64,000 bases of DNA from Echinococcus granulosus. Lineage: Eukaryota; Platyhelminthes; Cestoda; Cyclophyllidea; Taeniidae. How positions within the stretch are numbered: the stretch's first letter is position 1; the number at the start of each line of letters is the position of its first letter. The stretch spans positions 1,665,758 to 1,729,757 of the forward strand of contig NW_020170383.1 in the NCBI RefSeq assembly GCF_000524195.1, given 5' to 3'. The notes below the pieces were generated by a model. The model did no database searches, had not been told where the DNA came from, and saw nothing but the letters and a program-made list of their open reading frames with translations. This document shows, in pieces, positions 1 to 12,745 of the stretch. A program made the position numbers and the translations under genes.

Positions 1-3000
1 TACTTGAGGAAGGTGATCATCGTCGATATACTCACGCAACGAGGTTACGGCTGCGCCGCTGTGATCAACACCTTTGTGGTCAGTTGGTTGAGGTGATGCA
101 AAAGAAAGGTGTGTGGATGGACCTGCGATTGGCTCATGAGGGAAGGCCTTGCAACCCTCAATGAGAGTATTCATGCGCTCTGTGAGGGATTCTCTGGTAA
201 TACGACGAAGCTTCTCATCGTCATCGACTTGGTGGGCCTTAGCAGAATGCGTGGCGATACTTTGTTTGCAAGGAGAACAGTAGATAGTGAAGGAACGTAG
301 CTGATTTGGAGGGGCCCTCGCAATTAATTCATACTGGTCATCTTTAAGAAAAATAGACCGCCAATGATATACCGTGAACCGACTAAATCGGCCCAGAAAA
401 GCGCTATGTTCCGAAAACAAATAATTATCGAGCACTTGAAGTTAATGAGCAGATGGGGGAAAACCCAATCTAAAACTACACGTCAGCCCTATTCCCCGAC
501 AGTTGTCAAACGTAATCGACTTTGTAAACATGTTATGTAATAGTAAACTCAACACCAGCAAGTAAAAAAATTTCCGATCTGCCCCATCGAGCACAGCTTT
601 TGCACTTCATACTGTGAAGTTTAAGCGTTGTTATGCCAAGCAGTACATTAAGCAGATGGATCTTAAACACAACGGCGCCTAACGCTGGTTCGGCATGATA
701 ACTAGGCTCCCAAATGTCGAAAATAAGCAAAAATATGCCTAACGAAACTAGAACTACCATAAAGCAATATGCAGGATAAGTCCAGATCCAAGAGGGAAGT
801 GGTTCTTCAACATTTAATGAATACACTGAGAGGTCTTTACATACTTCTCGAGGCACAACAAATAATTGTAAGGAAATTGCCCCTTTTCATTGCTCGGCTA
901 CATCATGCGTCGATCACCATTATCCTTAAGCACCCTGTGTACCTATGTACCCCATGGTTAGTAGTTAGTTGGTATTCGACAAACAACATAAGATACAGAA
1001 AAGAAGCAAGATGTTTAACTTGAATTAAACTATTATAAGCGCGTGATTGAAGCATGAGTGTAGCACACGACTTCGCTGCCACTCACAACTGAGCTTTGCA
1101 CAGGCCCTATGTAACCAGCGATGGCAAGAGTCGCACTCAATCATTTCAACGGTCTCATCGAGGTAAGTTCGGTTGCACTGCGGACAGATGTGACCCCTCG
1201 CCTCGGCAATCGCACAGGCCGCGCACTTGGCTGGATCACGCGACCACGGCACCATGTCTGCGTCCTCGTTGCCCATACGGCATACGGCTATCTCTCGGTC
1301 CCGCGGGCTAACCAGACAGTGCACGCACTTTGTGCAGTTTGGACACACCTGCCGAAGGCGGAGGTATCATCAGTTATCACTAACATCACTGCCTGTTAGC
1401 CCCCTCTCCTATCCTTGGCCAATAAGTACGTACCCACTTTCCCCTCTCTTTGACCTCAGCGGGCGCATAATCTGGTAGGCAGCCTGGATGGAAGCCAGAG
1501 AGACATTCAGAACAGCGGAGTTCCACAGCAGTTTGGCCGCACACATCACAATTAATACAGTTGCAGCAAAGAAATGAATTCTTGTCCTTCGGAAGAGACT
1601 GATGCCTATCGCAGAAAGGGTGAAAAGGCTCCGCACAGGACACACAAGTACGCAGCTGAAAAGCAAAGAATGAAGTGCGAGACGTCGAATGAGGTAAATC
1701 AATTTGAACTCATAAGCACATAAAAAGCGATAAGCTCACATCCACACCAGCAGAACCACACAAGTAGCAAATCGCTTTCGGTGGAGCCGACATCGAAGAC
1801 GTGACAACAGGGAAGCCACCACGATAAGCGATGTCTCCATCGATGACCTCGCCTTCAACAGGCGCTATTGTGTGACTTAAGGCCTCTTCATTGTGGGAGT
1901 CGTGAGGAGCAAAATGCATGCCGAGGTCGCCACCGCGAAGCGAGCGGACGGGAGCGTCAGCAAAAACCTCGAGGTTGCTGGTGGATGCTGAGGCGGCGAG
2001 CTCAACTCGCAGGATCGCCGAAGACGTGGAGTCTACCGGTACTGGGCCGTTAGAGGGTTGGGTCAGCCCTGCGCTGCTTCTTGATGAGGAGCCACTCATG
2101 AGCTGTTCCTGCAGGCCAGGAACAGTCTCGAGGAGCGAGGGCTGTGGTGCTGGTCCGGGTGGTGGGGGTGCGTGTTTCATGGCCCTCTGGGCCCGCTGAT
2201 AAGAGCGCGCCGAGAAATTCACTGGTATTTTTACCTTTGCAAACAGATAAATAATAGTGGACGTCAATAAATGATCAAAATTTAACCAGTATAATAGGGA
2301 GTTCACTAAAGGATTTAGCAAACATCCCTTCAGTGACGATTCAGATCCAAGGGAATATTACCGTGACTTCGAATTAGACGAAAACATGAATGTCAGACAT
2401 GTTAGCCAAAATACACGTCCGTTCATTAAATATGCTGTGCTACGTAAAGCCATAGTTATTTTGAGTCAGCATTCGTTTCATGTGGGTGAAAACAAATTAC
2501 TATTTAGATTGCGCGCACAAGTTCGTGGAGGAACTTTCTAGCATACGGCCAATTCAATGCGTCGCATTGAGTTCATGAACCACCAGGTAAGCAAATCGAG
2601 ATAAGCCGATTTGGGCAAGCAGGAAAATATTTGTACAACGATTAGACATTTCATGAAACAAGATTAGTCCACAAGCATGAATTTCGCTTAACCATGAGTG
2701 GGGGTTAAAACTTTGTTTCGAAAATACTTCAAATAGAATAAGCCATCAATAAAGTAGGAAAACGAGGTTTAATATCAGTCGAATCTGCTTTATTTCAATA
2801 AATCGGTCACTCCGTGAATTCTAGCAAAATATTCATCATGGTTTCCAATTATCATAATACGGTTGGGATAGTACGTATCACAGCACGCTGCTGCCTCCCA
2901 TAAATGTTAAGACTTACTCGTGGTCCTTCACCTCTTGCAGTTACCAAGTGTCTTCTTCTATGGCATATTGTCTCACTGGAAGACAGTAAACAACAAGCTA

Positions 3001-6000
3001 ATTTAGCTGAAAGGAAATTTCTAAAAAATAAACTAAACTCGGCACTGTACATGCACGGAAGACGCCTAACTCCAGAATCCCCACTCCCGTAATGAGCCTG
3101 TTGCCTAAAATCAAAGCAAACACAAAGAACATTCAAGCAACTAGAGTAAAAGGGAATAATGACAAAATAAAATGAGCATTACCTGCAATTGTGGCATCGT
3201 CCACAAGGTGCAACCATGCCCCTACAGGCAGCGCAATTTCCACAATCAGGTCTCAAACGATTGCTGCCATCTGCAGAGCTGCCATCGGAGAAGTAGGCCT
3301 CGGCAGTGGCCGCAGAAGCCGCCATCAGAGGGCTGGTGCCATCCTGGGTTTGGGCTCCAACCGCCGCCAGTTTGGCTGCGTGCTTCATGACCAACATTGG
3401 ATTACTGTACTGAGTGCCCAAAGCTAGGTTGCAAAAAAAACATGGCAATAGTAAGCTATGACTTCCATCACTTATTAGTATTGAACGAATAATTGAAATC
3501 CTAGAGAACCATAATTAATTGAGTTCGTAGGTAGTCGATTTTAAGCGCAAGGGAGAACAGATAATACGATTCTAATATTGAAGAAATTAATCCACCAAAG
3601 TCACCATGCCTCATTCCTATCGCAAACGATTGAGTTTCCTCAGCCAGAAAATCTTTTTTTTTGAATATGAATAGCAGAACTGTGGCGTCAATTTCACTTA
3701 TGTACACATAGAAAAACAAGTAGTACCAGGCAAGTGCGCTGTGCAGAAAGAATACGAGCGCATCTAAAGGCTTTCCATTACTAACAAGGGCAAATTTTTA
3801 CTTCAAATCTGTTGCTTTCTACCACATTACCATACATGCGAACCTTTTCCTAGCTTTAAATTAAACTTATCCCTAGTCAACTCTTCGTCTAAATAAAGCA
3901 AACTATTTGTCACCCTTTCGTCACGCCAAACCCCAACCATATAGTTATAAATGAAGAGCTGAAAGTGACTAAAAAACCGGAATTGGGCTTGAAATAAACT
4001 CACCAGTTTTTCGATCAACCACTTTAACTCGTGGACCCCCTCGATTCTGCTGTGCAGTCGACTGAGAACGTCGTCGTTGCCGACGATTGGATCCACTTAC
4101 GGAGATTGTAGAAGAGGAAATATCGCTTCGAGTATCGTCAAACTCTGAATAAACCCTACCCCCACTCTCCCATTTGCCCTGCGGACCTAGCGTTGCATAG
4201 TCGCCCTGCAGCCTCAACTAGACGAATATGTCAAAAAGAAAAAAGTTGACTAGAGCGGTGAAACAGAATTTGTCGCTGCTGGCATACTTTTCATGCTTAC
4301 GTTGGCTTTTGGCTTCCGTTTTCCTTTGATAATGTTCTCTGGTGAACTGCCCGGTCTCGACCTCTTGAGCGACTTGACAGTTTGTGAGTCTCTGTCCATT
4401 CCAGATAGTTTCGCACACAGACGATTCTGATTTTCCTCATCATCTTCCTCCATGGAGAGAGTCACAGTCGGAGAACCCAGAGTTCCGCTATCGTTATCCC
4501 TCTGCCGACGACGTCGTGTCTGCTCCTCCAGTGCCGCCGCGTACTTTGCTGTAAGCCGGCGACTTCGACGATCTCGAAGAGTGGTCTGTGATGAGCTGGA
4601 CACTGGTTCAACCTCTGACATCTTTTCTGTTGTTAACGCTTTTGATGACTAAAAAGAAGTGAGATGAATATTAAACAGCAATGGAGAGTGGGGTTTAATA
4701 ATGAGAAAACGACAGACCAACCTTTTGAATCCGCTCCTCGTCAGAATCCGACTCGGACGAAACACGGAGGGAGGATGAGGCGCAAGAAGAGGTGCTATCA
4801 TTGACAAGGGAACTCTGGTCACCGCTAGGCTCTGGAAAGACCAGTGCATCCGGGACCGGAACCGTTTCCACCCATTTTGACAACTTTACTCGTTCCAAAG
4901 AGGTCTTTATGACGTAATAGAACTTCGATCCTTTGTGCTTTTTCTTAAAATTGCAGAAACTAGTCAAGAACACACGTTACCCACTAAAAATTAGATCAGA
5001 ACCCTGCAAAAAATATACCTTAGAAACCGAAACTGTTGGATCAAGATCACAGAGACTGACGTCCTTATTTGGAGCGGAGGAATGGTAAAATACAAGACGA
5101 GCACGACGTTTGAGCCACTGGGGCAGATCAAGGCAGGGTTCAAGAGGATGCAGTAGGCGTAGGCACCTGCGTGCGTGGCAGGGTAGACAAACCGCCCACA
5201 GAGGAACTTGTCCGGCTTCGTGATCGGTGTCAGGGTGACAGGGGAGAGCCATAAGCCTCGCGAACAGAGCCAAGTCAGATGATGCTTCCTTTCGTCCTTT
5301 CGGTAGCAAAGCAAGCAATGCCTTGTAACCAAGAACACAGTCCTGGCAAATGACTGTGTTGTTTACCAACCGAAAGAGGGCAGGTGATGTTGCACGGCAT
5401 AGAACGCAAAAGGGTCGTTCAGTCTCCTCCGGACTTTCCTTAACGATTCTATACAGAAGTAGATCATTTTAGAAGCCTCTTTTGAAGGGCGAGTGAGACA
5501 AGTGACAATTTACCTAGAGTAAAGTTCCACATCTTTTGATATACGCTCGGGAAGTGATCGGCAGCAGGCGAAAAAGAGAGGCGAACCAAGGGCTAGCAAT
5601 TTACCTCCCATTCGCCCCTCATTTGTATTGTTTTTCACACTCGCCTCTGATTTCAATTGGATGTAAAATAACATTATGCACTCCGCCAGGTAGCAAAAAT
5701 CGCATTTAGCATTAACAGTGGAGCACTCGCATAAAGGAGGCGGGCAAGTAGAATAGGCTCCAGTGAAGATGCTATACCACTTGCACAATGCGTCGCTCCT
5801 TATGTCAGAGAACGTCTCGGCCACCCGAATTGCCGAGGCACGACACCTTAGAACACAAGCACCACAGGCTCTGACCTCCGGCTTCTTAATGGTGCTGCCT
5901 GGACCCAGTGTGATTACATACACACCAGAATAAGCCTTGAAGCAAAGGCTACAGGGCTGCTCTTCAGAATTTTCGCCCTCATGAAGCATTGGTGTTCCAA

Positions 6001-8092
6001 AACTTCGTAGTGAATCTACAATGGGTTGATCAATGATTTGATAAAACGTAGCAAAAGCGCAGTATTTTCAAACTTCAAACTTTGAAATGCTTCACTAAAA
6101 ATATGTGATTACTGAAGTTGACGCCATTTCATTTCAATTTATGACTTAAACAATATTTTCATTCTTTTACTGAGCCAATAGGGCATGACGTGATTTTTCA
6201 ATTCGCAGGAAAAGTCAAATAATCAGTCTTGAGTGGAAGCGTGTATGGTGACACTGCAAGGTGTAGACCACAACCAGAGTAGGTAGCTAAAAGGATGAAA
6301 ATATATTATTCACCTACGAAAGATAAAGCACGATTACAAAGTGAACACGACCGGTAACAATAACAGCACGGTAAAAATTGCAAATACGCAACTACTACTC
6401 GTTACCAAAACCAAGATGTTAGCTAGGTAGTTAGGATGAATAAAGTCGCATCCCATTGGCTACCTAAATTGAGGGTAACCGAAATTTCAATGTTTTATTA
6501 AGTGGCAAATGTAGTAAATTTATCACATACCATCTGGACCCACTCCATTTTCTCTATTGGCCACTTTGGGTGCAGATGTGACCTTAATCAAATTCGGTGA
6601 TTTATTCACGAGAGAAGCACGACACCAGAGCCGATCGAGAAAACTTGCTAACTCCCCAGCATCATCTTGACTGCAACCTTGAATGGCAGACGGCGAACTT
6701 AATTTATAGGCAAAATATTCAACACATCTTCTACAGTGAGCCCAACACGTGAGACTGGGTTGACTGAGGCGAGCGCTCGTGAGATATTGCAGAATAACGG
6801 CGTTAGATGGTTTGCGTTTGTGGCTTCTAGTACCATGAATCAGTAGATGGACCATTTCAGTTAAGATAATTGGAAACATTACAAAAATATTCCTGACCAC
6901 TTACATTTTCGGCCGAAACCCTAAAGAAACGTAGTGGAAAATCTTGCAAGCTGTGCACCAAGTAGAGGGAATCGGTTGAGGGTTGGTGGAACTGGACGGC
7001 AAAGGATTGGAAACACGACAGGTCGGGACCCTAATGCAAAGAGCGTTCTCAAGACGGTCCAGACTCGAACATGTTTCATCTAAGAACTGCCTGCAATCCC
7101 CGCAGACTGGACCTCCACCAATAAAGGTGGACCCGCAATATCGGCAGCAGGGCTCATTATCTGAAAAGCCAAGAGCAAGAAGTTTAACAGATAGGCTGAG
7201 TGCATAGAAAAGGTGACATCAAAGAACTTACAAACTGGTTCCTGCTTAGGCAAAACCACCTCGTGATTCCCGCTAAAATTGAAATAGTCCAATGAGAAGA
7301 GTTAGCAACAAAAAATTCACGGAAACAATTTAAATAATAAGCAGTGCATCTACTAACGCTGCCAAGGAAAGACTCGTGACTTTGTTCACAACGTCGTCGT
7401 CGGAACGGTTGAGCACTATTTTCTTTACACATGCTCCACAAACTGCAGAAATGTGTTTTTCCATAAAATCTTGGGATCTTAACAGTTTTGTTTCGTAAAA
7501 CTGGCTGGCTTTCAGAGATGACCTCAAAGTGTTGAAGTCGACTCCATCGTAGAGGTCCTTAGAAAGCTCTTCATTAACCTCCACCATCTTCCTATTTGTT
7601 TTCAAATACTTTTTAACGAATACCTAAAGACATTCGAGAGGAGCCACCAACTCACTTTGAGATCGAAAAGAGCCCTTTTGTCGATCATTGACAACCTTTC
7701 GCCACAAACAACCGACTTACGCTCGTCATTCGCCGCATATCTGAGCAAAATCTTTTGAAGGATTTCGCTCATATCAAACATGTCTACTGACGCAAAACAT
7801 TTCAATCGTTTGCCAGGCCGTTCTGGGCGACTCATTCCGACAATCAGCAAACAGACTCAGTTGAATCGGAAAGGCCGCCCCATCCTGTGTGTTAAAACAA
7901 ATGTTGAACAATCTATTGTGCATTGCAAATCCTTGCTCTTTACCTACTAATAACATTGATTTGTGCTTCAAACTTTTTATACTGCAGGATTCGCAGGTTT
8001 TTGCTTCAGCTATTTTACAGCAACGTCTATGAATAATTGGAGACCTACCATTGACTGGAGAATTAAAAGTAGGTATAGCCCCCAAGTCGCCC
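1..8092 (-). CDS. KMT2: Trithorax/MLL-type histone H3K4 methyltransferase, partial (SET end off the left edge)
   Basis: Eighteen phase-consistent exons, read downward: 8092-7944, 7822-7656, 7623-7358, 7272-7232, 7160-6905, 6826-6531, 6015-5514, 5448-5019, 4943-4722, 4621-4301, 4217-4004, 3423-3183, 3104-3051, 2975-2918, 2234-1740, 1655-1434, 1348-1087, 341-1 (about 1512 residues). The last three full exons and 341-1 give the PHD1-3 cassette of MLL: CYLCGSAG, EPFHPFC, CDVCG, CPNCTKCVHC, HICPQCNRTY, ECDSCHRWLH and IYCSPC occur in order. The CXXC finger (CGNCAACRG, CGRCHNC, HYGSG, LPC, IETIC) is spread over exons 3423-3183, 3104-3051 and 2975-2918. Exons 7160-5019 hold repeated CxxC pairs resembling the nuclear-receptor-like region of trithorax. 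KMT2 proteins methylate H3K4 in COMPASS complexes in the nucleus. Bromo, extended PHD, FYR and SET parts must lie left of the window. The start exon is not identified. The family is sure; individual exon ends are inferred. Confidence 0.88.
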
Positions 8093-8100
8093 CTAAATAC

Positions 8101-8265
8101 AAAATAAGGCATTGAACTCAGACAGAACATGTAATGATGACCTACGGTACAATCTAAGGCTACTGGCATGGCCCAGATGCCGGGCTGCCCGGTATAGGTA
8201 CAAAGGTAGAGCCCCTAAGTGGCTCGTTACCAAAATCGTACAGAAAAAAAGCGCACTATTCACAA
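8101..8265 (+). repeat. Dispersed ~150 bp repeat, copy 1 (SINE/MITE-like)
   Basis: Shares with the copies at 8.5, 26.1 and 27.0 kb a core of the form GGCTACTGGCATGGCCCA, then a block close to GGTACAAAGG, AGCCCCTAAG and TTACCAAAAtC. It lacks most of the 5' CCTGAAGACTAAAG block seen in copies 2 and 3. No coding capacity. A spurious open frame on the minus strand crosses it. Confidence 0.6.
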
Positions 8266-8495
8266 GATCCAAATTTCCTGCTGCAGAGGAAAGCTTCAAC
8301 CCCTGAAGACTGAAATGTCCCGTACATAAATTCACGATCACCCTATGGTGAGTTTAATGCAGGCACCATTGGACCCCGTTCTGAAAATTATATCTTATCT
8401 TTGCTTCACCATCAGTTTCATTCAACTCGGTCCGTCCCCAATTTTTAGCCGCTTCTTTTATGACCAGTGTGTTGCGATCTTGACTCTCATGTAGC

Positions 8496-8660
8496 GTCCC
8501 GGGACTCCCTGAAGACTAAAGAAGACAAAATACTCGGGCAGAATATATATTCAGCGCAGAGAAAGTGTCTGGGCTAATGGCTTGGCCCAAAAGGCCAGTC
8601 CATCCAGCGAGGTACAGGGGGGTTAATTCAAAGTACAAAGGTGGCGCCTCACCAACGCCG
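8496..8660 (+). repeat. Dispersed ~150 bp repeat, copy 2
   Basis: Begins with the shared block TCCCTGAAGACTAAAG, followed by a GACAAAATACTCGG-like stretch, GGCTAATGGCTTGGCCCA, AAGGCCAGTCCAtCC and a GCGAGGTACA block. It lies in the same orientation as copy 1, about 390 bp away, just upstream of the first certain KMT2 exon. Divergence from copy 3 is moderate, so this is an old insertion. Confidence 0.6.
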
Positions 8661-9187
8661 AGGGATAAACTACTATCGTATTACATTAATTTCTTTCCCA
8701 CTACTTGTAATAATGCCACTAAGTAACAGAAATCGGTTTAGAGAAAAGATCGCATTTCACCGATTCCCCGTTATCTCAACTCACACACAGACTAAACGAA
8801 CCAGTCTTACACCCTTAGAAATGCAAACCATTTGTTTGCTGTTGGTTTTGAATTGTGCCTCAACAAAAGCGTCTCGATACAATTCGAGACGCATGTATTT
8901 GTGCGCAGACGTACCTGCAAGCAGGTACTCGGCGTGCGTAAATACACCAGCAACAAATAAGACTACAAAGAATCACACAGATTACTGCCCCATGTGAGGG
9001 AGCAGATTATTCTTGATGCTTTAGACAAATTTCGCATAGGGCCAACACGTATAAAGGTAAATGCAAGCAGCTAAGTCGATGCAGAAAACAAGTGTTTTAC
9101 ACACATTGGGGAGAATACACAAAACCAGGTAGGGGTGCAAATGGAGCTAGAATATAGCGAGACGCGAGAAACAGGGGGAGAGAGAAG

Positions 9188-9529
9188 TCAAGATACAGGA
9201 ATGTTTCGTGGTTTGCCCGGGATGTTAAGGAGTGCAGCAGTCCCTAGACTGTTGCCCTCTACAAGCACACAGGAGGGGAGTACCAAACTTCCTTGCCTCC
9301 TGCATTTCCTCGTCCTCCCCCACCCTTCCTCCTCCTCCTCCTCCTCACTATCATCTCCCTGGCCTCGTTTTTCCTTGCTGAAGGCAAACATGGGGTCAGC
9401 TGGTCGTGTACTCGCCCCTGCTGACGCTGTTGTTCCTACTATCGCAGGCATTGCAGATGTGGGAACCAGCGGAGACTTTTGCCGGTCTTCGAGCCACGTT
9501 TTTTTTTCACTCGAGTCGACCCTGCTCAT
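9188..9529 (-). CDS. Possible acidic 5' exon (upstream part of KMT2, or a separate small ORF)
   Basis: An ATG-initiated open frame of 113 codons with a polar, Pro/Ala/Ser-rich start, a run of seven glutamates (encoded by a CTC/GAG microsatellite on the opposite strand) and a basic patch. It lies about 1.1 kb upstream of the first certain KMT2 exon on the same strand, and an acidic low-complexity N terminus would suit that protein. I found no clear donor with the right phase, and the + strand is also open across most of the same stretch. It could therefore be 5' coding sequence, UTR or chance. Confidence 0.28.
   Translation of the reverse strand: MSRVDSSEKKTWLEDRQKSPLVPTSAMPAIVGTTASAGASTRPADPMFAFSKEKRGQGDDSEEEEEEEGWGRTRKCRRQGSLVLPSCVLVEGNSLGTAALLNIPGKPRNIPVS
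9328..9346. repeat. (CCT)n microsatellite
   Basis: Six tandem CCT units (GAG/AGG on the minus strand) inside the acidic open frame 9188-9529, where they encode part of a glutamate run. Confidence 0.85.
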
Positions 9530-12500
9530 ACGTTTTAGCTCAGTTGCCGAGATAGAGATGAGAGTACTGTGATTCTATTTTGCTCTCCGTTGATGTGAAA
9601 CGGCTAGTGATGCAGAAGACTCATTCTTAGTTCGATTATTTTATATTCGTTCAACCGAAAAAAATTGGGTGGATAACGTTAGAACAAGATAAACCTGGGT
9701 GCAATTTTTAATTTGTGCGCAAATGTGAGTAATTTGAAAGGTTTAGAAGTATCTAGTTCGATACCCTATTCGAGAGTTGATTGAATGCATAGAATTGAAC
9801 ACCCAGAGGAAAATGTGACAAATGCGTGCATAGATTAATAAATAGGTTGATAAAAGAAATGGGTGGATTTATTTCAATAAAGTGGAGAAATGGTGGCTCT
9901 AAGCTTCGCATTGCTGATATAAACGTTCTCAAAAGGATCAGAATCTAAATAAAACATCTCTCACACATGGAGGATAAAAACTAACGCCTTTAATTTACTA
10001 TATTTTGTAGAATTTAAGGATTGAAATAGCGATCTCGTGCTTTGAGCTATGCCATTGCTACTCACCCTGTCCATTAGCTGCAGTTTCCATTGAAGTCTGC
10101 GTCATACACTACAGTTTCTTTGGAATTGAGGAGGCGTGGCAGACGAGCATGATGTTACATTAGTGGCGATGGTGTGGTGTACGCGACACGATTTACTCCT
10201 TGATTATAATGTGGCAGCTTTTGCTGATAGTTCAAAGGTGTGCAATTAAATGTACCAGCCAGGTGCTATACAAATAATGTTACAAAAAAAACAGTATCTG
10301 TTATAGAGCATTGAGGTTTTCAGAATCCGCCGAAATACAGTTATGCAGCATAATTGGCAATAGAGACTAGATTTGAATAAATCTGCGTCCAGGAAAAGAA
10401 CCGTTTACGATATCCATGAAAAATGATGATTGAGCATTAAATTCTGAAGTGGAAGGGTAATCGAAGGGAAGGCTAAGTACGATGTGCTACAAAACACTCA
10501 ACTATGTAGCAGATTGACACTCACTTGAACTGCAACTATTACTAAGGCAAATCTTTTGACCCTTTTTTTTTCAAATCAGCTTCGATATCGGTGAAGTAAA
10601 GCTCTACTTATGCCATCAGTACTGTCAGCCTTCCATCCCTTTTGCGGCTTAACAACAAGCATACGTCTGGACTCACGCGACTCGTATCGTTTTCGGTAGC
10701 AACACAGGTGGTACCGTTTCTTAACAAATCGTAAAGACTCTCATCACACCAACCCAACTCTAGCTTCAACTAAGGTCCTGATACTGCTTAACTCATTGGC
10801 TGTTTAGGATGTAGCACGATCAAGCCTCATCTCAAAGTCTGCTGAGAGTAATTGTTTAAAAATCCGTCGAATATGCTTAGTGGTCAGGACATCATCCAGG
10901 CACCATTGTAAGACATTTACTGTTCTTCGTTTAGAATTTCCAAGAATTCAAAATTGACCCGCCTTACACACTATCTACGTAGGATTTATTTTTGCAACTC
11001 CTTCTGCTCTGGTTTCCATAGAAGGTAGCGCTTTCTCACTTTACCTCAGGATCACTTTAGCTTAAAAGTTTATTTTTGGGCACGAAGTGGGAATGTAGTT
11101 TTGTTCCTTCCACACTTTTACCACCTATTCGAACATTTTTTGGTGTTAACGCGGATGTAAATTTACCACATTTTAGCAGGCATTATTATCAAATGCACCA
11201 ATGGTTTAATCGGCAAGATAAAACCGTACTGAATTCAAAAATATCAGTGAATGAACATGTTCATACAAAAGAGGATCATGCAATTCACAATTTAGCATAC
11301 GCGTATGTAAACCGTTAATGTAGCAAAATTGAAAAAAAAAGATCAGGAATGGCCTTCAAAGCTTAGCGTAGAATTGCCAATTGCCCAGGTGGTTGAACAA
11401 AAGGTTCTCCACCTACTTTAATTGGTAGTTTAGATTTTAATGTAGTCTTCAGCTAAATAGACGAAAAATTAGATGAAAGTGTTTACAAGTAAACAAGCGG
11501 TAAACATGAAATACCACAATGATGTAGCTGATACAACCACTACAGGTTTGATTAAATTATTCAAAGGGAATGTTCTGTGTTAGGACACTCAATATAGTGT
11601 TTAAGGAGCTAACAGTGTTGAGTGAATTTTGTCCAATGAAGAGAATAGTTACGGAAGTAAATGTCGAAAATCATAAGCCAACTTAAGCAGATGAAAGGTC
11701 CTAAGCAATGGACACTCGTATAGGCTGGTAAATCAAGATCATTGTATTATACTAGGTGGTTAAGGGAGGCGCATTTGAAATCAAGAGACTATGAGTAACG
11801 AAGGAGAGCTTGAACGACGCGTGAGAAACGCGAGGCGTTGAAACACGGTCAGCAAAAACGTGCAAGGCATGTGAGTCCGGGCAAATAAATATGCATAGAT
11901 AAAAAAGAGACAGATGAAATTGGGCCTACAGAGTAAGCAATTTGCTCCTCAAAAGCGAATAGTGCTTATACATTCACGATATTTATTGCACACTTATCCT
12001 TCGTGTTTTTTCATCCATTCCTTGGCCGAACATATTAGTGCTGAACGTGGTGCAAGAGCCTCGCATTCTCACTGAATTACCTTAGTAGCACACCAAACAG
12101 GGTGGAAACCATCTTTTTTGTTTTAAAGCTCTACATCTTAGCTGTTGATTAATTAAACAAATTCCACAAACAAAAGATAGTTAACCAAATCGTTACAGGG
12201 TGGTGGTGGGGTGAACCTCTCTCATTTATCATGAGATAAATACAAAGGCGAATTCTATGCGCGCCTTAATGTGTTTAACTTAAAACGATATGATTATCTA
12301 GCAAAAACACATTTGAACACAGAATTGTACTTCGGAAGTCGTCTAGCACAGGAGAACATTTTGGACTTCTCCGTCTAAAGACAGCTTGTTGGGGGATCTT
12401 TGAGGGAACATGATAATCTGCTTCATAAATAAGGAACACCTCCCCGACTGGTCCATTTTACTAACTACTCCGGACTGAGTTGGCAATGTGATTGTGCATG

Positions 12501-12745
12501 TCGTACCACCTTGGAACCAACTTTTTGGTGGTACTGCTCCCTGGAAAATATCTCTCCTTCCATAAATGCATTGTCAGTTTATGGTTCATTGATGTGACAT
12601 CCAGTTACTATTTTCGTGACTAATCAGCAAACTGATAATAATAGCCTCAGGCGAGAGTACCCTTAAAGAGCTTTGTGTTAGTGAGCGCTCGTCACGATGG
12701 ATTAATTCCTTTTGGGAGTATATAGAGAATAGCAAAAGGTCTTAC
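9530..12745. other. Gene-poor AT-rich stretch
   Basis: No exon with convincing splice sites or family similarity was found in either strand. A short minus-strand stretch near 10820-10930 can be read as an Asp-Asp-containing peptide faintly like a reverse transcriptase, but it is too short and broken to call. The rest looks like intergenic DNA. Confidence 0.5.

Noticed and set aside
301..303. Good-looking CAG acceptor inside the left-edge KMT2 exon
   Set aside because: Starting the exon there breaks the phase with the PHD3 exon; the acceptor at 343-342 restores the phase and the family peptide around YELI and IYCSPC.
10820..10935. Minus-strand peptide with an Asp-Asp pair in a setting faintly like a reverse transcriptase palm
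   Set aside because: Only about 35 residues, the aromatic residue before Asp-Asp is missing, stops flank it and no other pol domain is nearby.
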